Shown here in pieces: positions 37,341 through 46,681 of a stretch of 64,000 nucleotides of DNA. The notes beneath the pieces were generated by a model. It was not told where the DNA came from, searched no databases, and saw only the letters and a list, made by a program, of their open reading frames with translations. The translations under genes and the position numbers were made by a program. The stretch is from Rodentibacter myodis (GTDB taxonomy: Bacteria; Pseudomonadota; Gammaproteobacteria; Enterobacterales; Pasteurellaceae). The stretch's first letter is position 1. Every line of letters starts with the position of its first letter. Location of the stretch: positions 30,460 to 94,459 of the forward strand of contig NZ_MLHQ01000014.1 in NCBI RefSeq assembly GCF_001999305.1. The letters are read 5' to 3'.

Positions 37341-37976
37341 ATGAAACTTTATAGCTATTTTCGTAGTTCGGCATCATATCGAGTACGTATTGCTCTAAAT
37401 ATTAAAGGTATTTCTTATGAATATGTTCCGGTACATTTAATAAATAATGGTGGGCTGCAGCATCAAGAAACTTATCGCAAACTGAACCCGTCCGAACTAG
37501 TACCAATGTTAGTCGATGGGGAAAACATCCTAACGCAATCTGTTGCCATAATTGAATATTTAGAAGAGAACTATCCGTCTCCATCTCTTTTACCAAAAGA
37601 TTCTTACCAAAAAGCTAGAATACGAGCATTTAGTTTGGATATAGCATGCGAACTTCATCCTCTAAATAACTTGCGGGTTCTACAGTATTTGCAACAACAA
37701 TTTCAAATTAATGACGAAGTAAAAAATAGTTGGTATAGGCATTGGGTTAACCTTAATTTTTCGCATATAGAAACAAAATTGGAAGGGAGGCAGGATTTTT
37801 GTTTTGGTTCCAATCCAACGATGGCGGATTGTTTCTTAATACCTCAGGTTTTTAACGCATTACGTTTCAACGTCAACTTAGATCTTTATCCCAAGATTCA
37901 GGCTGTGTATGAACACTGCATGAGACTTGATGTTTTTCAAAACGCGGCACCCGAAAGACAGCCGGACGCCGAATAA
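37341..37976 (+). CDS. maiA: Maleylacetoacetate isomerase (GST zeta class)
   Basis: Glutathione-dependent isomerase of 211 residues that turns maleylacetoacetate (or maleylpyruvate) into the fumaryl form. The zeta-class active-site motif is YFRSSASYRVRIALNIKGI, followed by NPSELVPMLVDGENILTQSVAIIEYLEE (the VP-x-L and QS-x-AI-x-EYL motifs). The C-terminal domain has GSNPTMADCFLIPQVFNA. It is the only intact gene of the local aromatic cluster and starts 24 bp after fahA. Without its upstream dioxygenase and working hydrolase it may have no role, and its integrity may only reflect recent decay. Confidence 0.87.
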   Translation: MKLYSYFRSSASYRVRIALNIKGISYEYVPVHLINNGGLQHQETYRKLNPSELVPMLVDGENILTQSVAIIEYLEENYPSPSLLPKDSYQKARIRAFSLDIACELHPLNNLRVLQYLQQQFQINDEVKNSWYRHWVNLNFSHIETKLEGRQDFCFGSNPTMADCFLIPQVFNALRFNVNLDLYPKIQAVYEHCMRLDVFQNAAPERQPDAE

Positions 37977-38007
37977 TCTCTCTAAACTCAACAGAAAGGA
38001 GAACATC

Positions 38008-38563
38008 ATGACCTTTAATATCGAAAAAATACACCATGTAGCTTACCGCTGTAAAGATGTTAAGGAAACTGTCGATTGGTACAAAAAAAATGTTGAATAT
38101 GGACTTTATTTTAGCTTTTGCTGAAAATCATGTTCCTTCAACTCATGAACCTGATCCTTATATGCATATTTTTTTAGATGCAGGAGAGGGGAATGTGTTG
38201 GCATTTTTTGAATTACCGACTAAACCTGAAATGGGGTTTGATCGTAATACTCCCGCATGGGTACAGCATTTAGCCCTTAAGGTTGCTGATCGTCAGGCGT
38301 TGATTAATGCTAAAGAACATTTGGAGAAAAATGGTGTGGATGTTATCGGTATTACAAACCACGGTATTTTCCACTCTATTTATTGTTTCGATCCAAATGG
38401 ACATCGTATTGAATTGACTTATGATGATCCCAAGGCTGCCGATAAAATTGCCCTGATTTCGGAAAGTATGAAACAGGATATGATTAATGAATGGGTAAGA
38501 ACCCGTCGGGCTCCTACACATACACAATTCCTCCATGCTGATGAATTCAGTAACATTAGCTGA
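38008..38563 (+). pseudogene. VOC-superfamily (glyoxalase-like) protein, frameshifted
   Basis: An ATG behind AAAGGAG starts MTFNIEKIHHVAYRCKDV, the usual opening of a vicinal-oxygen-chelate protein with its first metal His. The frame breaks at a run of eight A (38083-38090). With seven A it would read WYKKMLNMDFILAFAENHVP and continue to the end at 38563, giving about 184 residues. The second half contains WVQHLALKVADRQAL (metal His) and CFDPNGHRIELTYD (metal Glu). Such proteins occur next to aromatic ring-cleavage genes; the exact reaction is not known to me. As read, only 38 residues are made before a stop. Confidence 0.82.
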
Positions 38564-38722
38564 TATTTCTAATTTGGGGCGGAAAATTGAAATTATTTAT
38601 CATCACCTTTCCGCCTAATTTCAATTTAATATGAGGCATATTCATACAGATAGTGTAGAAATGCTTTCTGTTTTCATGCCTATATTAAAATATTATTCTT
38701 ATCAACCTCGAGAGGCTAAATC

Positions 38723-40046
38723 ATGACTATTAACGAAATTATTGATACCCATCCGCTCGGTAAAAAACAAATTAGTATTATTATTCTTTGTGGTTTTCTT
38801 ATGGTTTTTGATGGTTTTGATGTACAGGCTATGAGTTATGCTGCTCCTTCAATTTTAGAACAGTGGGGTATAGATAAGGTGGTATTAGGGCCTGTGTTTA
38901 GTGCTGGGCTTTTAGGGTTAATGTTGGGTTCATTAGTTCTCAGTGTATTTTCCGATCGTTTTGGACGTCGTCCAATTTTAATTATATCTACTTTTGCATT
39001 TTCGGTATTTATGCTACTAACGCCTTTAATACAAGATATTCGATATTTAATATTAATGCGGTTTTTAGCAGGTTTCGGTTTAGGTGCTATTATGCCGAAT
39101 GCAATGGCTTTGTGTGGTGAAATTACGCCAAAACAGCGCAAGGTTTCTATTATGATGTGGATATCTTGTGGATTTACGTTAGGTGCTGTTTTAGGAGGGC
39201 TATTTGCTTATTTAGTGATTCCTTATTTGGGGTGGCAGTCAGTATTTTATTTTGGTGGAATTATTCCTTTACTTATTAGTGTTATTATGATTTTTAAGCT
39301 TCCCGAATCTCCTCAATATTTACAGATTTCTGGTCAATCATTTGAAAAAAATCAAACAATCTTTAAACTATTTTTTTCCACATATTTCTTTTGAAGAAAA
39401 TAATATCAAGGCGCTGATTGATATTAAATATTCTTCGTTAAAGCAAAAGCATATTCCTATAACTCAATTATTTACTAAACAACATAGATTTTTTACTATC
39501 AGTATTTGGTGTGTTAGTTTATGCAATATGATTGGGTTTTATTTTCTTTCAAACTGGTTGCCGACTTTAGCTAAAGTTTCTGGTTATGATCTACAACAAG
39601 CCGTTTTACTTGGTGCAACTTTACAAATAGGAGGGGCATTAGGTACTTTCATTATGGGGAGAATGATCGATAAACAAGATTTTTTCTACGTAATGGTTCC
39701 TTGTTTTGTGATTGCAATTATTAGTATTGTTGGGATTAGTCAATTGTCGTCGCAACAAGGAATACTGTTCTTATTAACTTTTATTGCTGGGTTTGCTGTG
39801 GTTGGTGGACAACCAGCTATTAATGCAATGGCCGCTAATTTTTATCCTGTTAATTTGCGTACTACAGGGGTAGGGTGGAGTTTAGGTATTGGGCGTATCG
39901 GTTCGGTAATAGGCCCGTTATTAGGTGGTTATTTACTTCTAATTAATCTATCAATTTCATCTATTTTTTTTATCATTGCTTTACTGTCCACCTTAATCGT
40001 AGCACTTCTGGTTTGGTTATATATTTCAATCAATAAAAAAATATAA
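38723..40046 (+). pseudogene. Aromatic acid:H+ symporter (MFS, AAHS type), frameshifted
   Basis: Two frames form one 12-helix major facilitator transporter of about 440 residues. The first six helices include VFDGFDVQAMSYAAPSI, with the DGFD motif typical of the PcaK/BenK/MhpT aromatic acid symporters, and the SDRFGRRPI loop. The second half includes GFYFLSNWLPTLAKVSGYD, GRMIDKQD and GVGWSLGIGRIGSVIGPLLGG. They join at a run of seven A (39355-39361); with six the reading is SFEKIKQSLNYFFP. It would import the aromatic substrate. The transporter is truncated at about residue 220 as the sequence stands. Confidence 0.85.
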
Positions 40047-40431
40047 ATCCTAATCAATTGAATAGTAAATTTTTATCACCAGATTGTAATTTTTTGTTGT
40101 GTCTATTTAATCGCCGAAGATATTTGTTAGTTTATTTTGATTGAAAGTTAATGCAATCATATTAAATAGTAGTTTTATTTTGGGATAATTAAAATTGGGA
40201 ACATTTCATTCTGTTTATGATGGCTTCTTAGAGATGACATTAAATACTTTGGAAATATTGATAGTAGCTTTTGGGTTTATTTGCAGTGAATATCAATAGG
40301 CTAAGATATAAAATCCTAGCTTTTCACTTATGTGTATATTATTGTCAATTCATTGTTTTATAAAAATCTCATTAAAATAAGTTATGTTATTTTTATAATT
40401 AATAAATGATGTTAATAATTATATTGTAGTT
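40047..40431. other. AT-rich gap without a recognisable gene
   Basis: Between the end of the transporter pseudogene and the convergent M16 peptidase gene. I see no open frame of note, no uptake sequence, no good stem-loop terminator and no recognisable mobile-element end. It marks the right edge of the decayed aromatic locus. Confidence 0.5.
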
Positions 40432-43203
40432 CTATTTAGTCAGTACGGCTTCAAATCTGGTTTGGCGATTGAGGAGTTTTTTTGCCATCACATTGATTTT
40501 TTCTAAGCTAACGTCCTGTTCTAATTGTTGGTACAAATAGATCAAATCGGGACTTTGAGTGAGTAAATAACTTTGTTCCACTTGGGTTAATACAAAGACT
40601 AAACGATCAAAGTGTTGTTTAATTTGAATTTGTTTTTCTGCGAGTTTTTTGGCTAATAATTCAGGCTCAACGCCTTTTTGGGCGAGTTCATCCATCACTT
40701 GTTGGGTAAGCTGTAGTAAGTGATTAACCTTATCAGGTGCCGCACTGAACGTGATTCTTCCTTCCGCTTGCGGAAGCTGTGGTTCTTGAAAAATAGAAAC
40801 ATTGACTGAATAAATACTGGATTCTTGTTCACGCAGTAATAGACGTAGTTTTTCTTGCAAAATATCCGCTAAGATATCAAATAGATAAGTATTTTCCGCC
40901 CGCCATAAGTTATTCGCCACAAAATAAATTTCTGCTTCCGCTCGTGGCTCTGAAAAACCTGTAATGACTAGCTGCTTTTTGGGTACAGCTACTTTTACAG
41001 CATAACTTGGACGCGATTGTTTTTTTACTTCCATATTGGCTAAATATTGTTTAGCTAATTTTCGTACCTCAGACAATTCAATATCCCCCACGATAAAGTA
41101 AGTGAAATCGGTTTTCTCGCTCAAATAATGCTGATAAATTTGGCTTAATTTGGGGGCAGAAAGTGCGGTCAGATTTTGCTCGGTTTGGCTATAAACGGTT
41201 TCAACATTAGGGTGGCGTAGTTTTGCGACCTTGCGTGCAAATTCAGTTTCCTTATCTTGTTTATGCAAATATTCCAAACCGTCTTTTTTATATTTAGCTA
41301 AAATATGATCATCTACAGGGGCAGATTGTAATTTTAAGCGGAATAATTTTAATACCTTTTCAAAATCTGCCGTTTTACTCGTGCCAACAAAGCCTTGGTA
41401 ATAATCATCTAAAACCGTTGATAAACCCAGTGGCGTGTTGCGGAACAAATGAAGGAAATCTTGTCGGGATATTTCTCCTATGCCACTTTCATCCACCACT
41501 TTAGCCGCAGAACGCAATAGATGAAAATCCTGTGTGGGAATGGAACGTACACCGCCTGTAGTCATCGCTTTGAAATACACTTGTTTTGGCGTCTTGTCGC
41601 TGTACACATAAATTAATTTACTGCCATTACCAAGTTGAAATTCATAAATATTCCCCAGATCTTTCTGCACTTCTTGTATAATCCTACCTGGAATTAAATT
41701 CAATAAAGGCAATGTTTGTTTAGTTATCTGATTTTGCCATCGTTGTTGAGGCTGGTCAAAACTAGTTTGCCAAAGGGTTTCCACTTCACCCTGATTTAGT
41801 AGCAATTTGTGTTGTGGGCTTGGCAACGTGAGCAGCATTAATTTTGATGATAATACGCTAATACGAGCAAATTCTTGCTCCACCTCTTGTTGCGTAATCA
41901 TTTTTAACAAACGAGATTTCAGTTGATATTCTTGTGATTTACTTAAAAACACAGGGTTTTTCATCACACTTGTGCTGAGTAATTGAGTAGCAATCGCTAA
42001 ACTTCCTTCTTTTGATTCCGATTTACGTTGGTTTAGCCGCTGTAACCGTTTAATTTCTTGTTCAAATTCCCCTTGGCTAAAACCATATTGCTTAATTTCC
42101 GCCATAAATTGAAATAATAATTTTATCCCTTGTTGATAGTCGGTACTGTTGAGTTGTAAAGTAAATAAATGTTGTTGGGTTTCTCGCCCTAACAGGGAAT
42201 CATAAAAGGCTGCGGAATCAATCAAGGCTGGATATTGTTTTTCCCATTGTTGCAATCGGGAATTGAGTAAACCGCCCATAACGGCACGGATTAACTCTTG
42301 TTTGTAATCGGCTTCCGTATTGGTTTCGTGGAATGGTTCAAATAAGCTGAAATCAATACTGCGATAATCAGTCTCTTTTTCCGCAACGGTTGCAAAACGA
42401 AAATGATTGACTAATGGAATATGAAAATCAATTTTTTCTAACGGCGTAGCAGGGGATTTAGTATGCGCTAATTTTTGTTTAATTAATGATTGAATTTTAT
42501 TTTTATCAATATCGCCCACGATAATTAGGGACATATTATCTGGGCGATACCATTTACGATAAAAATCTTTTACTCGTTGTGGTGAGACCTGTTTAATAAT
42601 ATTGACGTCCCCAATCGGATCACGCTGGATATAGCGAGAATTTGCCATTTCAACCGCACTTTTTTTATCGCCAAGACGCAGCATAGGGCTTAGGCGAGCA
42701 CGCCATTCTTCTAGCACAACGCCTCTTTCTGCATCTAAGTCTTGTGGCAAAATAGTTAAATGGTTCATCCATTGCTCAATCACTTCCAATGCAAGAGAGA
42801 GTTTTTGTTCATCGTTATTGGAAAGATTGAGGGTATAAACGGTATTTTCAAAATCGGTAAACGCATTAATATCACGGGCAAATGTCATACCCAATTTTTC
42901 CAACGCATTGATGATTTGATTGCGAGGGTATTTTTGTGAACCGTTAAATGCCATATGCTCAACGAGATGAGCTACGCCTTTTTGATCCTCATCTTCATTC
43001 ATAGAACCTGCATTAACGACAAGACGGAGATAAACGCGATCTTTCGGTTCCTCATTTTCCAATATGTAGTAACCTAAACCATTCTCTAATTTACCCTGTA
43101 AAATATCAGGATGAAAAGGTAAAGCATTCTGACTTTTCAAGGTCGTTTGTGTGCAGCTCACTAAAGTCAGAAATAAACATAAAAGTGCGGTAAGTTTTTT
43201 CAT
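40432..43203 (-). CDS. M16-family zinc metallopeptidase lipoprotein (PqqL/FusC-like)
   Basis: Large pitrilysin/insulinase-family peptidase, 923 residues. The inverted zinc motif HLVEH is at residues 79-83 (GVAHLVEHMAFNG), with the third ligand Glu expected in DLDAERGVVLEEWR. Two M16 half-repeats are present, the second without the metal site, as in PqqL and FusC. The N-terminus MKKLTALLCLFLTLVSC has a lipobox (LVSC), so it is probably anchored in a membrane facing the periplasm. It follows the TonB receptor gene by 53 bp in one unit. In related pairs the protease cuts an imported iron protein. Uptake sequences are at 41161, 42653 and 43183. Confidence 0.88.
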   Translation of the reverse strand: MKKLTALLCLFLTLVSCTQTTLKSQNALPFHPDILQGKLENGLGYYILENEEPKDRVYLRLVVNAGSMNEDEDQKGVAHLVEHMAFNGSQKYPRNQIINALEKLGMTFARDINAFTDFENTVYTLNLSNNDEQKLSLALEVIEQWMNHLTILPQDLDAERGVVLEEWRARLSPMLRLGDKKSAVEMANSRYIQRDPIGDVNIIKQVSPQRVKDFYRKWYRPDNMSLIIVGDIDKNKIQSLIKQKLAHTKSPATPLEKIDFHIPLVNHFRFATVAEKETDYRSIDFSLFEPFHETNTEADYKQELIRAVMGGLLNSRLQQWEKQYPALIDSAAFYDSLLGRETQQHLFTLQLNSTDYQQGIKLLFQFMAEIKQYGFSQGEFEQEIKRLQRLNQRKSESKEGSLAIATQLLSTSVMKNPVFLSKSQEYQLKSRLLKMITQQEVEQEFARISVLSSKLMLLTLPSPQHKLLLNQGEVETLWQTSFDQPQQRWQNQITKQTLPLLNLIPGRIIQEVQKDLGNIYEFQLGNGSKLIYVYSDKTPKQVYFKAMTTGGVRSIPTQDFHLLRSAAKVVDESGIGEISRQDFLHLFRNTPLGLSTVLDDYYQGFVGTSKTADFEKVLKLFRLKLQSAPVDDHILAKYKKDGLEYLHKQDKETEFARKVAKLRHPNVETVYSQTEQNLTALSAPKLSQIYQHYLSEKTDFTYFIVGDIELSEVRKLAKQYLANMEVKKQSRPSYAVKVAVPKKQLVITGFSEPRAEAEIYFVANNLWRAENTYLFDILADILQEKLRLLLREQESSIYSVNVSIFQEPQLPQAEGRITFSAAPDKVNHLLQLTQQVMDELAQKGVEPELLAKKLAEKQIQIKQHFDRLVFVLTQVEQSYLLTQSPDLIYLYQQLEQDVSLEKINVMAKKLLNRQTRFEAVLTK

Positions 43204-43256
43204 AATTTTAATAGATAACAGAAATAAAAGGCGTTTTGTACGCCTTTCTCAGTGAA

Positions 43257-45617
43257 TCAAAATTCATAGCCCATTTCCAACCAAAATTCTCGCCCTGGCG
43301 TGTATTCGCCAAAGTTTTCTGAGCCGTTTTGTTTCATTATTTTTCTTGTTTTATTTAAGACATTTAACACATCCACTTGGATATAAGGTTTGTGCTGTTT
43401 GGCAATAGTTGGTTGCCAGCGTAAACGCATATCCCATTGCGTATGAGTGCCATAATTGAATGTGCGATAGATCGGCTTTTCCAGTTGTTCATCTATTTCT
43501 TTATAGCCTTTAACTGGTGCTTTCACCCAAATATAATTTGACCAAGTAAGACCATATTCAGGGATCGCCATATCAAGGTTGTAACGGATAGTCCAATCTT
43601 CGCTGTTAGCATTCACTTTACGGCGCATTTCTTCACGCGTCATCATTTTGCCGTCTAAAATGACTAATTCCTTGCCATTCACACCTTGAACATCACGAAG
43701 TTTTGTCTCTAGCCAGTCAAAAGCTAATCCCGTATTCCAATAGGTTTTGCCTAATTTCCAAGGCTCAATACTATTAACCTGAAAAGTATATACATTCACA
43801 TTATAGGGGTTACCATTTTTATATTCGGCGACTTTCTTACCTTCATTATCTTCGTAACGATCTAATAGAATGCGTTGGCGGTTTTGGCGATAAATATATT
43901 TTAAATTAAAGGCAAAATTCCCCCAATTTTGCTCGAACCCTAGACTTAATTCATTCGCATAAGGGGTTTTCAATGATTGGAGTTTACTATAACGGCGAGT
44001 TTCATTTTCGTTTAATTTGAGAATTTTATCTGTGAGTTTTAAGGAGGCGAATGAACGTCCATAATAACGGTTGTAACCTAGGCTTAATCCTGTATCTTCA
44101 AAGGGTTTCCATTTGGCAACCAAGCGCGGTGCAATATTCGTATTTTTTAAATAGTCATCACGTTCAGCGCGCACTCCCGTACGGAATTCAAAATAACGCC
44201 ATTTCATTAAATCTTCTGCATAAAGCGCAAGATTTTGATATTGCGTATGGGCTTTTCCCTTTTTAGCTCGCAATTCTCTAGGGCTATCGGGAATTAAATC
44301 GGGCGGTAATTCAGGATCAAAAAAAATGATTTTACCAGTAACATCTTGATCGCGATTAAATTTATACTGGGTAAATTGGTAATTCGCCCCGATGGAAATA
44401 TTGTGATTAACATTGCCCCAATCAAAGGTATTTAAGGCATATTCCATCGCAGCAGAGGCATTACGCTGTCTTAATTGGCTATCACCATAACCGCCAATTT
44501 CAATAGCATCATCAAGCTCAGGAATAATCAGTGTTTCTACATCGGCTGACTCAGAATCACGTTTATCTATCATTTGATCATAAGCTAATGTCGTGGTGAG
44601 TATGCCTGAATTGAATGCGTGAATCCAAGCAAGCGTCGTACCAGAGGCTTGATGATAGTCTTTCACATTATTGTTTAACGTATTTGGATAGAATTTGCTT
44701 TCACTATAATTAGAATAACGTAAACCTAATTCAATACGATTATCGGTGTTTGGTGTCCAGTTGAAATTAACTAAACCATTATCCGATCGAAAGCGATAGA
44801 ATTGATTATCACGTTTGCCTTCTTTTGATACTAACTGACTTTGTTGGATAGTTGAGCCACGGCGACTAAATCCAATGACAACACCAAGATTATCCGTTAA
44901 TGCTTGCTCCGCAAGCACATTAAAGAAGTGTTTTTTATATTTAGGTTGATAAGTGGCTTGCAGCGTTGCATCAGGTAAGAGATTTTTGAATTTATCTTGT
45001 AAGCTCGCATCAGCGTGCAATTTAGCCCATGAAGATCCCGTGGTACGATAATTAAGTTGAACTCCATTTTTACCATTATATTGACGAGTTTTGGCTACAA
45101 CAGCTCCCCCAGTAAATCCACCAAGGCTGGCAGAAATATTACTGTCATGCACGACGATAGAAGAGAGCATATTAGCATCAAAGAAATAAGCTTGAGTATG
45201 TCCAAGCCCTGGAACAACTTGCATTGCGCCATCAAATACTTCACTATCCACCATTAAGTCATTGTTAACATTTACATTATCTACAAAAAAAGCGGTTTGA
45301 TTGGCATCAGCACCATTAATGGAAATATTGTCAGGTTTAATTTCGCCACGTTGCGTTCCGTTTTGGTCGCTTTGCTCAAAACGTATGTGAGGATTGGTTT
45401 TTAGATAATCAGTGATATTGCCGTTAGAATTCGGTATTGTTTTTATTTTTTCTTTAGAAATGGTTTGTGAAGAAGAGAGTTCCTGCGTTTGGTTTGCATA
45501 AACGACGATTTCTTCTAATTGGTTTTTTTCTTTAAATGGTTTTTCATCGGCGAATGAATTAATTGCCAGGGAGGAAAGACCACAGACAACAAAACAATGA
45601 AGATAAGATAGCCTCAC
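43257..45617 (-). CDS. TonB-dependent outer-membrane receptor
   Basis: TonB-dependent receptor of 786 residues with a signal peptide (MRLSYLHCFVVCGLSSLAIN, then SFA) and TonB box EEIVVYA near residue 35. The plug domain contains NPHIRFEQSD and SINGADANQTAFFVDNVNVN, and the barrel runs to a C-terminal WLEMGYEF. It is intact. The partner gene downstream encodes an M16 peptidase, which points to uptake of a protein ligand, as for the plant ferredoxin receptor FusA or E. coli YddB, and not a siderophore. The ligand is unknown. A Fur-like site lies about 80 bp upstream, so iron starvation probably induces it. Confidence 0.9.
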   Translation of the reverse strand: MRLSYLHCFVVCGLSSLAINSFADEKPFKEKNQLEEIVVYANQTQELSSSQTISKEKIKTIPNSNGNITDYLKTNPHIRFEQSDQNGTQRGEIKPDNISINGADANQTAFFVDNVNVNNDLMVDSEVFDGAMQVVPGLGHTQAYFFDANMLSSIVVHDSNISASLGGFTGGAVVAKTRQYNGKNGVQLNYRTTGSSWAKLHADASLQDKFKNLLPDATLQATYQPKYKKHFFNVLAEQALTDNLGVVIGFSRRGSTIQQSQLVSKEGKRDNQFYRFRSDNGLVNFNWTPNTDNRIELGLRYSNYSESKFYPNTLNNNVKDYHQASGTTLAWIHAFNSGILTTTLAYDQMIDKRDSESADVETLIIPELDDAIEIGGYGDSQLRQRNASAAMEYALNTFDWGNVNHNISIGANYQFTQYKFNRDQDVTGKIIFFDPELPPDLIPDSPRELRAKKGKAHTQYQNLALYAEDLMKWRYFEFRTGVRAERDDYLKNTNIAPRLVAKWKPFEDTGLSLGYNRYYGRSFASLKLTDKILKLNENETRRYSKLQSLKTPYANELSLGFEQNWGNFAFNLKYIYRQNRQRILLDRYEDNEGKKVAEYKNGNPYNVNVYTFQVNSIEPWKLGKTYWNTGLAFDWLETKLRDVQGVNGKELVILDGKMMTREEMRRKVNANSEDWTIRYNLDMAIPEYGLTWSNYIWVKAPVKGYKEIDEQLEKPIYRTFNYGTHTQWDMRLRWQPTIAKQHKPYIQVDVLNVLNKTRKIMKQNGSENFGEYTPGREFWLEMGYEF

Positions 45618-45693
45618 CTTAGTTAACTCCTTTTATATCGTATAGTAATTGGTCTAATGAAGTTCCGTCTCTCCATTATAACCTTATTTTAAA

Positions 45694-45716
45694 TTAATAA
45701 TAATTATTATTATTAA
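45694..45716. promoter_or_regulatory. Fur-like operator upstream of the TonB receptor gene
   Basis: A nearly perfect palindrome of TTAATAATAATTATTATTATTAA type resembles overlapping Fur boxes (GATAATGATAATCATTATC). It is 77 bp before the receptor's start codon and 23 bp from the end of the IS1016-like element. Low complexity of the sequence reduces confidence somewhat. Confidence 0.55.
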
Positions 45717-45738
45717 TCTTATGTTGGGTATAAGACTT

Positions 45739-46442
45739 GGGGCGGTAGTAGATTAGCATATATGCTATACATACTACCAAATTAAGATAACCCATTGTAA
45801 ATTAAAGAAATCTATACAGAAAAAGCGCCTTGAAATTTTTGTTGCTGAAGTAATCGCAAGAACGACTGCTGATCAACCTAATACAGCAGCCTTGTTTTAC
45901 CACAAAATTAGGTTTGTCATTGAGTACCACTAGCTCTTGAAGCTCACGAAGTTTTTGAGGGTAACATTGAAGTAGATGAAAGTTATTTTGGCGGTCATCG
46001 CAAAGGAAAAGGTGGTCGTGGTGCGGCAGGAAAAGTAGCGGTCTTTGGTTTGTTGAAGCGGAAAGGAGAAGTGTTTATTGTGGTGGTAGAGAATATAAAG
46101 TCAGAAACGCTAATGCCTGTTATGACAAGGAAAATCAAGCTGGGTAGTTGGGTTTATACAGATACTTATTGCAGTTATGATGCTCTTGATGTGAGTGAAT
46201 TTCATCCCGAAAGGATTAATCATTCTGAGTTATTTGCAGTGAAACAAAGCCATATTAATGGCATTGAGAATTTTTGGAATCAGGCGAAGAGGGTACTGAG
46301 AAAATATAATGGAATAAGCCGAAAAAATTTTCCATTGTTCTTAAAAGAATGTGAATTTCGGTTTAACTTTTGGGACACCAAAAGAGCGGTTGAAAGTATT
46401 AAGAAAATGGTGTGATATTTAGGGCTAATCTACTATAACCCC
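45739..46442 (+). mobile_element. IS1016-like element (IS1595 family), degenerate
   Basis: A 704-bp element with terminal inverted repeats: the left end starts GGGGCGGTAGTAGATTAGC and the right end, reversed, GGGGTTATAGTAGATTAGC. The first four bases and the TAGTAGATTAGC core agree. Size and end sequence fit IS1016, common in Haemophilus. I found no convincing target-site duplication. It has separated the TonB receptor promoter region from the trimeric adhesin locus. Confidence 0.8.
45801..46415 (+). pseudogene. IS1016-type (ISXO2-like) transposase remnant
   Basis: The N-terminal helix-turn-helix part reads in one frame (KSIQKKRLEIFVAEVIARTT, then NTAALFYHKIRFVIEYH followed by a stop near 45931). 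The DDE catalytic part continues in another frame from about 45955 with EVDESYFGGHRKGKGGRGAA, through KVAVFGLLKRKGEVF, YTDTYCSYDALD and NHINGIENFWNQAKRVLRKYNGI to the stop at 46415. So the transposase has at least one frameshift. The ATG at 46050 only yields the last 121 residues and is unlikely to be active. Confidence 0.8.
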
Positions 46443-46580
46443 GAGAGACTAAATTACGGTAGTTTGATTTTTAAACAAAAATCCGGATTTAATGTACATT
46501 TGAGATAGTATGGGTTTGCCAAGGTAGATTTTAGTGAGGTATAGGATAAAAACGGTCACATTATTTTTCAATATAGTGTA

Positions 46581-46611
46581 AAAAAAGCCAACAAAAATTG
46601 TTGGCTTTTTT
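46581..46611. terminator. Terminator downstream of the tpgA-like gene
   Basis: A 14-bp perfect stem, AAAAAAGCCAACAA with TTGTTGGCTTTTTT, and a 3-nt loop. Both strands end in a T-run. It serves the minus-strand adhesin operon and insulates it from the IS1016-like element. Confidence 0.85.
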
Positions 46612-46681
46612 AATTTAAATTTGGAAAAATTGATCAATAACTACTGTTTATTTTAACCGTAATGTTTGATTATTTCGCGAT

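Noticed and set aside
46050..46415. Complete small transposase gene
   Set aside because: It is only the C-terminal part of an IS1016-type transposase; the rest is upstream in other frames.
45731..46450. Target-site duplication flanking the IS1016-like element
   Set aside because: Flanks share only a short AGACT match, not at a consistent 8-bp position.
46449..46637. 62-codon minus-strand frame next to the IS1016-like element
   Set aside because: It runs through the adhesin operon terminator, has no ribosome binding site and no recognisable family.
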